From assembly GCF_003217775.1 (NCBI RefSeq), contig NZ_QJVJ01000018.1:1-64000 (forward strand): 64,000 nucleotides of DNA, read 5' to 3'. Under the pieces are notes generated by a model. The model did no database searches. It was given only the letters and a program-made list of their open reading frames with translations, and was not told the DNA's origin. How positions within the stretch are numbered: position 1 is the first letter of the stretch; each line of letters begins with the position of its first letter. Positions 8,298 through 16,376 of the stretch are shown here, one piece after another. The stretch is from Paenibacillus flagellatus. GTDB taxonomy: Bacteria; Bacillota; Bacilli; Paenibacillales; NBRC-103111. The position numbers and the translations under genes are program-made.

Positions 8298-8338
8298 AAC
8301 AAGCCGCGTTACCCTTCATCGGGGCAGCGCGGCTTGTT
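8298..8338 (+). terminator. intrinsic terminator after the NMO gene
   Basis: AACAAGCCGCG (8298-8308) and CGCGGCTTGTT (8328-8338) form an 11-bp perfect stem followed by a T-rich run on the plus strand. Its 3' half overlaps the last codons of the convergent AraC gene. Confidence 0.8.
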
Positions 8339-9232
8339 TCGTATTTCGTTCCGGTAGTCGGCGGGCGATCGGCCGACCAGCTTTTTGAACAGCTTGCTGA
8401 ACGTGAACGGGTCCGCGATGCCGACCTCGGCGGCGATCGACTGGACGCTGTCCTCCGTCGCCTGCAGCAAATATTGGGCCCGCTGGACGCGCAAATGCCG
8501 AACGTACGCGCCGATCGTCATGCCGGCATATTTTTTGAACACGCCGCACAAATATTCGTACTTCCGGTCGAGCTGCGCCTCGAGCGTCTCCCGCGTCAAC
8601 GAGGATGGGTACTGATTGTCGAGCAGGCTGACCAGGCTGCGGTAGGTCACATAGGAAGCCGGCAGCGTCGTCTCCTGGCGGACGTGCCCGAGCAGGTCGC
8701 TCGCAAGCCGCTCCAGCATCGTGCCGAGCAGCAGCGACGAACGGTACCGGTAATAGCCTTTCGCCTCGTCCATCTCGCGGACGAGCTGCTCGAACAGGCC
8801 GAGCAGGTGGAACCGGCCGGACGACCGGAACCGGCGCGGGACGATCATCGTTTCGTCCCGGTACGCGGGGACGGTTCGCAGATCGGACGGCCCGTGCGGC
8901 GCCTCGAGGCCGACGGGGAGCCGGTCCTTCGCGAAATCGAACGGCCGCGGCTCCGGCGTGGCGGCGAACTGCACCCAATAAAACTCGCCGCCCTGCGCGG
9001 CCGGGTTCCAGCCTTTATGCCGCTCCCAGGGGCGAAGCAGAAACGTATCCCCGGCGTGCAGCACGACCTTTTCCTCCTCGGCCTGCAAATGGACCGGCCC
9101 CTCCGTCACGGCGATCAATTCGAAATACGGGTTGTAATGCTGCTCCAGCGAAAACGATTCGCGGACCGTATGAAGAGCGGCCCACTTTACATCGAGAAAT
9201 GCGGATCGGGACATGGCGTAATGGATGGCCAT
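8309..9232 (-). CDS. AraC family transcriptional regulator
   Basis: A 307-residue one-component regulator. The N-terminal part is a cupin-type sensor (EQHYNPYFELIAVTEG, LHAGDTFLLRPWERHKG, about residues 30-80). The C-terminal 100 residues carry the two AraC helix-turn-helices (MTIGAYVRHLRVQRAQYLL, then VQSIAAEVGIADPFTFSKLF). It lies divergently from the ADP-ribosylglycohydrolase gene, its likely target. The start at 9232 has a GGAG only 2 nt upstream, so initiation at the internal ATG six codons later cannot be excluded. Confidence 0.9.
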   Translation of the reverse strand: MAIHYAMSRSAFLDVKWAALHTVRESFSLEQHYNPYFELIAVTEGPVHLQAEEEKVVLHAGDTFLLRPWERHKGWNPAAQGGEFYWVQFAATPEPRPFDFAKDRLPVGLEAPHGPSDLRTVPAYRDETMIVPRRFRSSGRFHLLGLFEQLVREMDEAKGYYRYRSSLLLGTMLERLASDLLGHVRQETTLPASYVTYRSLVSLLDNQYPSSLTRETLEAQLDRKYEYLCGVFKKYAGMTIGAYVRHLRVQRAQYLLQATEDSVQSIAAEVGIADPFTFSKLFKKLVGRSPADYRNEIRNKPRCPDEG

Positions 9233-9294
9233 CGCTCCTTTTTTTCGCCGTTACATCGCAATGTCGGCCATGTTCATGCATCGCGGCCCCTCCC

Positions 9295-9318
9295 TATAAT
9301 GGGGAAGGAACCGTTTCC
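9295..9318 (+). promoter_or_regulatory. -10 and operator-like dyad before ADP-ribosylglycohydrolase
   Basis: A consensus TATAAT (9295-9300) has no good -35 (GTTCAT at 9272-9277), as expected for an activator-dependent promoter. Just downstream GGAACCGTTTCC (9307-9318) is an inverted repeat, GGAA-N4-TTCC, that resembles a degenerate cre or LacI-type operator. Confidence 0.45.
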
Positions 9319-9347
9319 ATGACTTTATTATAGAGGAGAGTGCACGG

Positions 9348-11231
9348 ATGCAAAAGACCGGCCGCCCCCGCATCGCGCTCCGGGAGCTGGACTATCGCGA
9401 CAAAGTATACGCCGGCTGGCTCGGCAAAAATATCGGCGGAACGCTTGGCGCGCCGCACGAAGGGCGGATGGAGCCGCTCGATTTGACGTTTTACTCCAGC
9501 CTCCCCGACGGCCCTCTCGAAAACGACGATCTCGACCTGCAGCTCGTCTGGCTTCACGCCTTGGAGCAGCACGGCGCCCGGCTTACCGCGAAGGAGCTCG
9601 CCCAGGAGTGGCTGGAGCACGTTTTTTTCCCGTACGACGAATACGGATACGCGCTCACCAACTTGCGCCGCGGACTCGTCCCGCCCGTGTCGGGTGCGTT
9701 CAACAATCCGTTCGCGGACGGCATGGGGTCCCCGATCCGTTCGGAAATATGGGCGATGGTCGCCCCGGCCTCGCCCGGTATCGCGGCGCAGTTCGCGTAT
9801 CAGGATGCGATCGTCGACCATGCGGGCGGCGAAGGCGTATACGGCGAAATGCTGTTCGCCGCCATCCAGAGCGCCGCTTTCACGGAGAGCGACCGGGACC
9901 GGCTGCTCGACATCGGGCTTGCCGTCATCCCGGAGACGTGCCGCACGGCGAAGGCCGTCCGGGATTTGCGAGCATGGCACGGGCAAGGGAAAAGCTGGAC
10001 GGAAGCCCGCGAGCTCGTGCTCGCCGTTCACGGCAGCGACAACTTCACCGACACCCCGCAAAACGTAGCCTTTACGATTCTCGGCTGGCTGTACGGCGAA
10101 CATTTCGGAGACGCGATTTTGAAGGCGGTCAATTGCGGGTATGACACGGACTGCACGGGCGCGACGCTCGGCGCCATTCTCGGCATGATCGGGGGAACGG
10201 CCGGCTTGCCCGCCGAGTGGGCGGATCCGGTCGGCGACCGCATCGTCGTCAGCCCGCCGGTGAAAGGCTTCCCGGCTCCCGCCGATTTGCGGGAGCTGAC
10301 GGAGAGGACGATGGCGGCGGCGAAAGAAGTGCTTGCCGTATGGGATACGGGCGTGTCGATCGGTCCTGACGGCGAACCGGCCGCGGCGGCCGGTTCGCTG
10401 AGCGACGCCGGCGATCCGCGGCGGCTGTGGGACGTTCCCGTCACCGCCGTCCGGTACGGCGTCCCGCAAGGACCGGTTCGCGATGCCGCGGTCGAATTGA
10501 CCGTCGATTTCGGCCCGGATGGACCGGCCATCGGACGCGGCGCCGAGAAGACGCTCGTCGTCTCGCTGGCGAACCGTTCGCGGGAAGCGTGGCTCGGCTC
10601 GATGGAGCTGGCCGTGCCCGAGGGTTGGCGGACGTCGGCCGGGGCGAAGCCGTTCGAGCTCGCGGCCGGACAATCCGTCACGTGGCCCGTAACCGTCCGC
10701 GCCGACGATGCGGTCCGCAGCTCCCACGTGCTGGCCGTTCTTGTCCATCGCGACCATGACGGTCACCGGTGGCGGACGGAACAAGTGCCGTTCGCCTTGG
10801 TAGCGGCGTCCCGGTGGACGGTCGAAAGTCCCGGCGGTGACCGCCGGCAAATCGACTGCGCCGGCAACCGGATCGAATTCGAGCGGCTTCGGTCGGACGG
10901 GCCGGGCATATATCGGGCTTCCGCGACCGTTTCGGTGCCGAGCGGCAGGCCGCTCAGGCTGATCGTGGCCAGCGGTTCGCCGGTGAAGGCGGCGTGGAAC
11001 GGCGAGACGATCGTCGACTCGCCGCACGAGACGAGCTTCATGCCGGCGTATCATCGGGCGCCGGCCAGCCAGCGGCACGAGTGGCTCGCGGAGGCGGGTC
11101 GGCACCGTCTCGACGTCGAGGCCGTCTCGCCGGACGGGAAGCCGCCCGTCGTCTACGTGCTGCCCGTCGCGCAGCGGTCGGCGTCCGCGCCGGGGTCGAA
11201 TTATTACTACACGGATGTACTGTTCGTCTGA
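9348..11231 (+). CDS. ADP-ribosylglycohydrolase family protein with C-terminal beta-rich region
   Basis: A 627-residue protein. Residues 15-310 have the DraG/ADP-ribosylglycohydrolase fold: GWLGKNIGGTLGAPHEG at the N-terminus, the metal-site motif ENDDLDLQLVWL (about 65-76), and the second metal motif NCGYDTDCTGATLGAILG (about 263-280). Residues 360-627 look like two beta-sandwich modules with no recognised catalytic motif. Family members remove ADP-ribose from proteins or act on related N- or O-glycosidic substrates; the substrate here is unknown. The divergent AraC gene and sugar-regulator context suggest a catabolic role, which is inference. SD: AGAGGAGAG. Confidence 0.88.
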   Translation: MQKTGRPRIALRELDYRDKVYAGWLGKNIGGTLGAPHEGRMEPLDLTFYSSLPDGPLENDDLDLQLVWLHALEQHGARLTAKELAQEWLEHVFFPYDEYGYALTNLRRGLVPPVSGAFNNPFADGMGSPIRSEIWAMVAPASPGIAAQFAYQDAIVDHAGGEGVYGEMLFAAIQSAAFTESDRDRLLDIGLAVIPETCRTAKAVRDLRAWHGQGKSWTEARELVLAVHGSDNFTDTPQNVAFTILGWLYGEHFGDAILKAVNCGYDTDCTGATLGAILGMIGGTAGLPAEWADPVGDRIVVSPPVKGFPAPADLRELTERTMAAAKEVLAVWDTGVSIGPDGEPAAAAGSLSDAGDPRRLWDVPVTAVRYGVPQGPVRDAAVELTVDFGPDGPAIGRGAEKTLVVSLANRSREAWLGSMELAVPEGWRTSAGAKPFELAAGQSVTWPVTVRADDAVRSSHVLAVLVHRDHDGHRWRTEQVPFALVAASRWTVESPGGDRRQIDCAGNRIEFERLRSDGPGIYRASATVSVPSGRPLRLIVASGSPVKAAWNGETIVDSPHETSFMPAYHRAPASQRHEWLAEAGRHRLDVEAVSPDGKPPVVYVLPVAQRSASAPGSNYYYTDVLFV

Positions 11232-11290
11232 CTTCGCCGGGCATGGGGGAATAGGCTCCTTCAACCGCCGCCCGAAGTCCCCGCAATCCA

Positions 11291-11332
11291 AAAAGGCCGT
11301 CCCCCATGAAGCCATGCAGGGGACGACCTTTT
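11291..11332. terminator. bidirectional intrinsic terminator
   Basis: AAAAGG-CGTCCCC and GGGGACG-CCTTTT arms (11291-11304 and 11319-11332) form a long stem bounded by A- and T-runs. It can end both the ADP-ribosylglycohydrolase and the convergent PHP phosphatase transcripts. Confidence 0.85.
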
Positions 11333-11356
11333 CGTTCTATTCCGGTGCTACCCGCT

Positions 11357-12205
11357 TCAGGGGTTCCGGCTTCCCGGCTTTGCTTCACGTCGCATCGCCC
11401 GCTCGAAGTAGTCCCAGCCGAAGCCGACCTGCTCCGGCTTGTGCGAGTCCGAGCCGTAGACGCACTCGACGCCGGCATCGACGCACGCCCGGATCAGCCA
11501 CTCCGGCACGTAGGCGACGCCGCACGTGGCGACGCGCAGTCCTGCCGTGTTCACGTCGACGCCGACGTTCGCCCGCACGAGCAGCGGCAGCGCCTTCTCA
11601 AGCCGCTCCCGCATCTGCCCTTCGTCGATCGGCGGCAGCGCCTGGCGGAACTTGCCGATCAGCCCGAGGTGGCCGATCCGTTTGCGGCCGGGCAGCCGGG
11701 CGGCGGTCTCGATCGCCAGCTCGACATGGTCGAAATAGGCGTCGACGACCTGCTCCATCGAGCCGTAGTAATCCAGCAAGTTCGTCTTGAAGTCGTCGGG
11801 CTTGTAATCGATGCAGCGCATGCCGCCGCGCCCCGGCAAATAGTGGACCGAGACGACGATGTCCTCGAGCGCGTCCGCCCAAGGGTCGACGATCCGTTCC
11901 GTGAACGCGAACCGGTCGTGCAAATAATCGATCTCGAGGCCGACGGTCACGTCCAGCCGTCCCTCGTATCGTTTCTTCGCCTCGCGCACGTACGCGAAGT
12001 ACGCAGGCATCTCCTCGAAGCCCATCGCCAGCTCCGCCATAAGCGGCGCGTCGTCGATCCACCGATCGGGCAGCGGCGGATGCTCGGTCACCGAATACCG
12101 CTCGAAGCCGAGCTCGACCGCCCGGTCCAAATACCGGTCCAACTCGTCCGGGTGACCGTGCTTGCAAAATTTCGTATGCGAATGCCCATCCCATTTGATC
12201 GTCAA
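11357..12205 (-). CDS. hisJ: histidinol-phosphatase, PHP superfamily (HisJ/HisK type)
   Basis: A 282-residue PHP-domain phosphatase that hydrolyses L-histidinol phosphate in histidine synthesis. Metal-binding motifs are visible: DGHSHTKFCKHGH at the N-terminus, SVTEHPPLP near residue 40, GLEIDY, SVHYLPG, and GSDSHKPEQVGFGWDYF at the C-terminus. The start is assigned to TTG at 12205 because it alone has a good SD (AAGGAGGAG, 6 nt spacing); the frame is open upstream to 12283 without an SD. No other his gene is nearby, which is common for this isozyme. Related PHP phosphatases act on other phosphomonoesters, so substrate is inferred. Confidence 0.88.
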   Translation of the reverse strand: MTIKWDGHSHTKFCKHGHPDELDRYLDRAVELGFERYSVTEHPPLPDRWIDDAPLMAELAMGFEEMPAYFAYVREAKKRYEGRLDVTVGLEIDYLHDRFAFTERIVDPWADALEDIVVSVHYLPGRGGMRCIDYKPDDFKTNLLDYYGSMEQVVDAYFDHVELAIETAARLPGRKRIGHLGLIGKFRQALPPIDEGQMRERLEKALPLLVRANVGVDVNTAGLRVATCGVAYVPEWLIRACVDAGVECVYGSDSHKPEQVGFGWDYFERAMRREAKPGSRNP

Positions 12206-12328
12206 CCGTTTCTCCTCCTTGAGCCCCGTTCGGCCGCGGCCGCTTCTCCCGTCATTGTACCAGTTCGCCGGCCGGCGCACCATCCTCCGACGCCGCTAAC
12301 GCCCGACACGAGGCCGGCGGGCAAACCC

Positions 12329-14677
12329 TCAGCCTTCGGAAGCGTACGTCACGGGCAAAGCGTCGCCGATGAACGGACTGCGCTCCCCGACATGATAGAC
12401 GTGCAGCTCGTGCATCGCCCGCGTGCAGGCGGTGTAGAACAGCTTCCGCTCGCTCTCGCGGCCGTACCGGTCCCGGGAAGCGTCGTACAGGACGACGCCG
12501 TCGAATTCGACGCCTTTGGCCAAATAGGAAGGAATGACGACGACGCCCCTCTCGAACGAAATCGCCTCCGTGCCGACGAGCTTAAGCGGCAGCGCGTCCT
12601 TCAGCGCTTCGAACGCTTCCCGGCTCTCCGCCGCCGTCTTGCAGATGATGCCGATCGAGCCGTGGCCGTCCTCCTGCATCTTCCGCACCCGCTCCGCGAT
12701 CGACCGCGCCAGCTCCGTCTTGTCCGCAACGCCCGTCACCGTCGGCTTGGCCCCGTCGCGGTTGAACAGCTCGATCGCTTCGCCGCCCGGCACGAGCCCC
12801 CGCGTAAACTCGACGATCTGCCGCGTCGACCGGTAGCTGCGGGTAAGCACGAACGTCTCCGCTTCCTCGGGCTTGAACAAGGCGCGGAGCGCCTCGAAGC
12901 CGTCGCTCCCCGTCGCGTGCGCGTAGATCGCCTGGTTCAAATCGCCGAGAACGGTCATTCTCGCCATCGGGAACAGCCTGCGGATGACCGCGAACTGGAA
13001 CGCGGAATAGTCCTGCGCCTCGTCGACGAACACATGCCGGACGGACGAATTGCGCTGGAACCCTTCCAGCCGCTCGGTCAAATAAAGGAACGGCGTCGAA
13101 TCCTCCCACGCAAGCTCGCCCTGCTCCACCTTCTCCGCCGTCTGCGCGCAGATGTCCGCCCAGCGGGCCGGCAGCTCGGCGTCAGGCGATATCCGCGAAG
13201 CCAGCCCCGGGTCGGCGAACAGCTGCCGGTACATCCCCGGCGCGTCGACAAACGCGAGCCGCTTCGCCTGCCGCCTGAGCGGCTTGAACTGCTCCTGCAC
13301 GATCATATAGGCGAGCTGCTCCTGCTCGCGGGCGAAATCGTCGAACGTATCCTCGCTGAACCGCTTCTTCCGCTGCAGCTGCTCGAACGCTTCGATATAA
13401 GCGTCTTTGTCCAGCAGCTCGGCCTCCTCCTCTACCCAGGGCTTGCGTCTCTCCAGCTTGGCGAGCCGCCGCAGCTCCTTCAGCAGCCATTCCGACAGCG
13501 CCTGCATCCGGTTCGGAATCGTCATGCCCGCATCCAGCTCGTAAAATCGCTCGCGCAGCGTTTCCGCCGGCACCAGCACCCGGTCGCGGAAGACGACGTC
13601 GCGGAACAGCATCCCCTCGCGTCCCAGGTAGCCCGCGTATTCGTCGATCAGCTTCAGGAAGTCGGCGGACGCCTTGTACCGGATCCCTTCGATGCGGGCG
13701 TCGTATCCCGGCTCCTCCATCCGCGACAGCGAATACTCCATCTGCTCGAACGGATCCTCGACGCGGAACCGGCTGCCGAGCCGGTGCTCGATATATTCCT
13801 GGAACGTCGTCTGCTGCATATTCTCCTCGCCGAGCTCGGGAAGGACGGTCGAGACGTAGCTGTTGAACATCGGGTTCGGCGAGAACAGCACGATCTGGTC
13901 CGCGCTCAGCGTCTCCCGGTACCTGTACAGCAAGTAAGCGACTCGCTGCAGCGCCGCCGACGTCTTGCCGCTGCCGGCCGCTCCCTGAACGATAAGCAGC
14001 CGCGCCTTCTCGTTGCGGATAATCCGGTTCTGCTCGCGCTGAATCGTCGCGACGATGCTTTTCATCTGCGCGTCGGAGTGCTTGCCGAGCACTTCCTGCA
14101 GCAGCTCGTCGCCGATCGTGACGCCCGTGTCGAACAAGCTCCGGATGCGGGCGTCGCGGATGATGAACTGGCGCTTGAGCTCCATCGAGCCGCGGATCGT
14201 CCCGCCCGGCGTCTCGTACTCCGCCTCCCCCGGACCGTAGTCGTAATACAGGCTCGATACCGGAGCGCGCCAGTCGTAGACGAGAAACTGCAAGCCGTCG
14301 TCGTCCAGCAGAGAGCTCGTGCCCAAGTAAACGCGCTCCGGCTTCGTCTCGCCCTCCTCCACGAAGTCGATCCGTCCGAAGTACGGCGAACGTCTCAGCC
14401 GGCCGAGCGCCTTGAGCTGGCTCATCGCGTGGCGGTGGCTGCGCTCCCGCTCCGACAAAACCTCCGCCTGCTGCTTCATGCTCGCGAACGTCTCGATCGC
14501 CTCGTTCAAGTCCTCCATGTTCACGGTCACGTCGTCCCAGAACGTCTTCCGGATGTTGACGATATCTTCCCGGAGCCCCCCGACTTGATCGCCGAGCGTC
14601 TCGATTCGCCGTTCGACGATGGCGACGACCCGGTCCACCCTCATCTGCTCTTCCGTCCAATTTTGTTCCGCGCTCAT
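12329..14677 (-). CDS. helD: HelD, RNA polymerase recycling DNA helicase-like ATPase
   Basis: A 782-residue UvrD/Rep-like superfamily 1 ATPase of the HelD class. An N-terminal coiled-coil arm (about residues 5-90) precedes the HelD-specific block LVYDWRAPVSSLYYDYGPGEAEY, in part YDWRAPVSSLYYD (about 135-150). Walker A is VQGAAGSGKTSAALQRVAY, Walker B VFVDEAQDYS, and the C-terminal SF1 motifs include TRSYRSTRQIVEFT and SYLAKGVEFDGVV. HelD inserts arms into RNA polymerase and removes stalled enzyme from DNA; some homologues give rifamycin resistance. The ATG at 14677 is chosen because AGAAGGAG lies 7 nt upstream; the ATG at 14701 has none. Confidence 0.93.
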   Translation of the reverse strand: MSAEQNWTEEQMRVDRVVAIVERRIETLGDQVGGLREDIVNIRKTFWDDVTVNMEDLNEAIETFASMKQQAEVLSERERSHRHAMSQLKALGRLRRSPYFGRIDFVEEGETKPERVYLGTSSLLDDDGLQFLVYDWRAPVSSLYYDYGPGEAEYETPGGTIRGSMELKRQFIIRDARIRSLFDTGVTIGDELLQEVLGKHSDAQMKSIVATIQREQNRIIRNEKARLLIVQGAAGSGKTSAALQRVAYLLYRYRETLSADQIVLFSPNPMFNSYVSTVLPELGEENMQQTTFQEYIEHRLGSRFRVEDPFEQMEYSLSRMEEPGYDARIEGIRYKASADFLKLIDEYAGYLGREGMLFRDVVFRDRVLVPAETLRERFYELDAGMTIPNRMQALSEWLLKELRRLAKLERRKPWVEEEAELLDKDAYIEAFEQLQRKKRFSEDTFDDFAREQEQLAYMIVQEQFKPLRRQAKRLAFVDAPGMYRQLFADPGLASRISPDAELPARWADICAQTAEKVEQGELAWEDSTPFLYLTERLEGFQRNSSVRHVFVDEAQDYSAFQFAVIRRLFPMARMTVLGDLNQAIYAHATGSDGFEALRALFKPEEAETFVLTRSYRSTRQIVEFTRGLVPGGEAIELFNRDGAKPTVTGVADKTELARSIAERVRKMQEDGHGSIGIICKTAAESREAFEALKDALPLKLVGTEAISFERGVVVIPSYLAKGVEFDGVVLYDASRDRYGRESERKLFYTACTRAMHELHVYHVGERSPFIGDALPVTYASEG

Positions 14678-14719
14678 GGCACCGCTCCTTCTCGTCTCCA
14701 TATTTTTGCCGGGAATCGT

Positions 14720-14749
14720 TTGACAAACATCAGACCTTTGTGATATGAT
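14720..14749 (+). promoter_or_regulatory. near-consensus sigma-A promoter facing into helD upstream region
   Basis: TTGACA (14720-14725), an 18-nt spacer ending in TGA, and TATGAT (14744-14749) form one of the best promoter matches in the window, pointing right, away from helD. Its transcript would run only to the terminator at 14841-14869, about 110 nt, and would overlap the 5' end of the helD mRNA in antisense. Confidence 0.7.
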
Positions 14750-14770
14750 TATTGTGGAGATAATCTGATT

Positions 14771-14836
14771 ATGTTCATATTTCCGGCAATATCACTCCTT
14801 ATTGTAGCACGGAGCGCCGCCCGGATCAACTTATAA
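14771..14836 (+). CDS. putative 21-residue hydrophobic small protein
   Basis: The only ORF in the short transcript from the promoter at 14720. It starts MFIFPAISLL, continues with IVARSAARINL, and ends with TAA 4 nt before a strong terminator. Its first 12 residues are hydrophobic, with two Arg near the C-terminus, like a single short membrane helix. A GTGGAG lies 11 nt upstream, longer than ideal. The unit could equally be a non-coding antisense RNA. No family was recognised. Confidence 0.35.
   Translation: MFIFPAISLLIVARSAARINL
14801..14829 (-). promoter_or_regulatory. helD promoter
   Basis: On the minus strand TTGATC (14829-14824), a 17-nt spacer and TACAAT (14806-14801) give a leader of about 115 nt. 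The leader contains the dyads GTGATAT/ATATCAC, TTGCCGG/CCGGCAA and ATAATC-A-GATTAT, and a 9-codon ORF (MNIIRLSPQ) with an SD set far upstream (AAGGAG, 16 nt). Confidence 0.6.
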
Positions 14837-14840
14837 ACCG

Positions 14841-14869
14841 ACGGAGACGCGAAGCGCCTCCGTTTTTTT
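14841..14869 (+). terminator. intrinsic terminator of the small transcript
   Basis: ACGGAG-CGC and GCG-CTCCGT arms close a GAA loop and are followed by seven T residues on the plus strand. The next gene to the right starts 230 bp later from its own promoter, so this ends the 14720 transcript. Confidence 0.85.
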
Positions 14870-15001
14870 GCGCTTGCTTTTCCCATAACGGTCCCTTCCG
14901 CAAGGACGCCCCAGAGCCTTTCTTCATTTCGGGCCGCCCCGGAGCTTGCGGATATGTTCCTAACCTTGAATCGGACCCGGACAAACCCGGAAAACGAACG
15001 C

Positions 15002-15060
15002 TTTACAACGAAAACGGAATCGGCTAAAATGAGGGCATACCGAATAGTCAACGTTGACTA
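15002..15060 (+). promoter_or_regulatory. promoter and operator of the PadR-ABC operon
   Basis: TTTACA (15002-15007), a 17-nt spacer and TAAAAT (15025-15030) form the promoter. Eight or so nt after the expected start lies the perfect palindrome TAGTCAACGTTGACTA (15045-15060). The half site TTGACTA is repeated directly at 15068-15074. This is a likely operator for the PadR protein encoded next. Confidence 0.7.
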
Positions 15061-15096
15061 TGCAAGATTGACTAATCAACTTTGGAGGCACGCCTC

Positions 15097-15639
15097 ATGA
15101 CAAGACTAATGGTGCTCGGCCTGCTGTCTCACAAGCCGATGTCCGGTTACGAGATGCAGCAGCTGCTGCAGCAGTCCCGGACCGACACGTGGGCCGGCAT
15201 TTTGCCCGGCTCGATTTACCACGCGTTGAAGAAGCTCGCCCAGGAAGGGTTCGTCCGCCTCGATAACGTGGAGCAGACGGGCAATCGCACCAAAGCGATT
15301 TATTCGATTACCGAGGCCGGCCGGGACGAGATGCTGATCCTGCTCCGCGAATCGCTCCGCCAATCGTCGGTCGTCTTCCCGACGGAGCTGTATACGGCGC
15401 TGTCGTTCATCGAGCTGCTTCCCCGCGAGCATGCGATCGCCGCCATCGACGAGCAAATTCGCCGCATCCGCGACGACTACGAAGCGGCGAAGGCCGGAGA
15501 GAAGGCGAAGGAGGCCGCCGTGCGGATTCCGGAGCGGATCCGATTGCTGTTCGGCAATATGTACCGGCAATTCGAGCTTCAGCTCGACTTCCTGGAGCAA
15601 TTGAAAGAAGTCATCCATGGCGAGGAGGAATCGAAATGA
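15097..15639 (+). CDS. PadR family transcriptional regulator
   Basis: A 180-residue PadR-type repressor: wHTH at residues 1-80 (LMVLGLLSHKPMSGYEMQQLL, in part SHKPMSGYEMQQLL, then PGSIYHALKKLAQEGFVRL) and a C-terminal helical dimerisation region. The ATG at 15097 has GGAGG 8 nt upstream. It overlaps the next gene by 4 nt (ATGA), so the repressor is translationally coupled to the ABC transporter it most likely controls. Confidence 0.92.
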   Translation: MTRLMVLGLLSHKPMSGYEMQQLLQQSRTDTWAGILPGSIYHALKKLAQEGFVRLDNVEQTGNRTKAIYSITEAGRDEMLILLRESLRQSSVVFPTELYTALSFIELLPREHAIAAIDEQIRRIRDDYEAAKAGEKAKEAAVRIPERIRLLFGNMYRQFELQLDFLEQLKEVIHGEEESK

Positions 15640-16376
15640 AAGGAAAACCGAACACGCTGCTGTCGGTAACGGGGCTGCGCAAACGGTTCGGCGGACGCGA
15701 GGTCGTCCGCGGCGTCAGTCTCGACATCCTGGAAGGCGAAATCGTCGCGGTCATCGGCCCGAACGGGGCCGGCAAATCGACGACGCTCGATCTGGCGCTG
15801 GGGTTGAAGCGGCCCGACGAGGGAACGGTCGCGTATTGGCGGGACGATTACCGCACCCACGTAGGCGTACAGCTGCAATCCACCCCGTTCTTCCCCGGTC
15901 TCGGCGCCGCCGACAATTTGAAGCTGTTCGCGGCGTTTTACCGCAAGCCGCTTACGCGCGAGCAGGGGGAACGTCTGCTGCGGCTGTGCGGGCTGCAGGA
16001 CGTCGCCGATACGGAGGCGTCGCGCTTGTCGGGCGGCCAGCAGAAGCGGCTCGCGATCGCGGTGGCGCTCGTCCACGAGCCCCGGCTCGCCTTTCTCGAC
16101 GAGCCGACCGCCGCGCTGGACCCGAAGGCGCGCCGGGATATTCATTCGCTGATCCGGACGCTGAACGAATCCGGCGTCTCCGTCGTGTTCACGTCGCACG
16201 ACATGGAGGAAGTGCACCGATTGGCTCACCGCATCGTGTTCATCGAGGCGGGCCGGGTCGCCGCGGAAGGCACGCCGGAGGAGCTGTGCGCCCGGTTCGG
16301 CACGGACGATATCGAGGACGTTTATATGATGCTCGCGCAATCGGACGCCGGCTCCGAAGGAGGTCGATCGGCATGA
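15636..16376 (+). CDS. ABC transporter ATP-binding protein (ABC-2 type exporter)
   Basis: A 246-residue ATPase of the DrrA/CcmA-like group. Walker A GPNGAGKST (about residues 41-49), Q-loop region VGVQLQSTPFFPG, signature LSGGQQKRLAIAVAL, Walker B LAFLDEPTAALDP and the switch histidine in FTSHDMEEVHRLAHR are all intact. It powers the adjacent ABC-2 permease, probably for export of a drug or lipid. It overlaps both neighbours by ATGA, giving tight stoichiometric coupling in a three-gene operon. Confidence 0.93.
   Translation: MKGKPNTLLSVTGLRKRFGGREVVRGVSLDILEGEIVAVIGPNGAGKSTTLDLALGLKRPDEGTVAYWRDDYRTHVGVQLQSTPFFPGLGAADNLKLFAAFYRKPLTREQGERLLRLCGLQDVADTEASRLSGGQQKRLAIAVALVHEPRLAFLDEPTAALDPKARRDIHSLIRTLNESGVSVVFTSHDMEEVHRLAHRIVFIEAGRVAAEGTPEELCARFGTDDIEDVYMMLAQSDAGSEGGRSA

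Noticed and set aside
7232-9322. A 696-codon plus-strand open frame through the NMO and AraC genes
   Set aside because: It is a shadow frame of the NMO gene with extreme Arg/Ala/Pro content and runs antisense through the AraC gene. No recognisable domain.
11306-14743. A 1145-codon open frame on the plus strand, antisense to helD and hisJ
   Set aside because: It mirrors the GC-rich third positions of two well-supported minus-strand genes, has Arg/Leu/Asp-rich low-complexity protein and no SD or family motif.
14771-14836. Type I toxin of the TxpA/BsrG class
   Set aside because: The peptide is shorter than known members and lacks their conserved LMISFG-like core. Retained only as a low-confidence small ORF.
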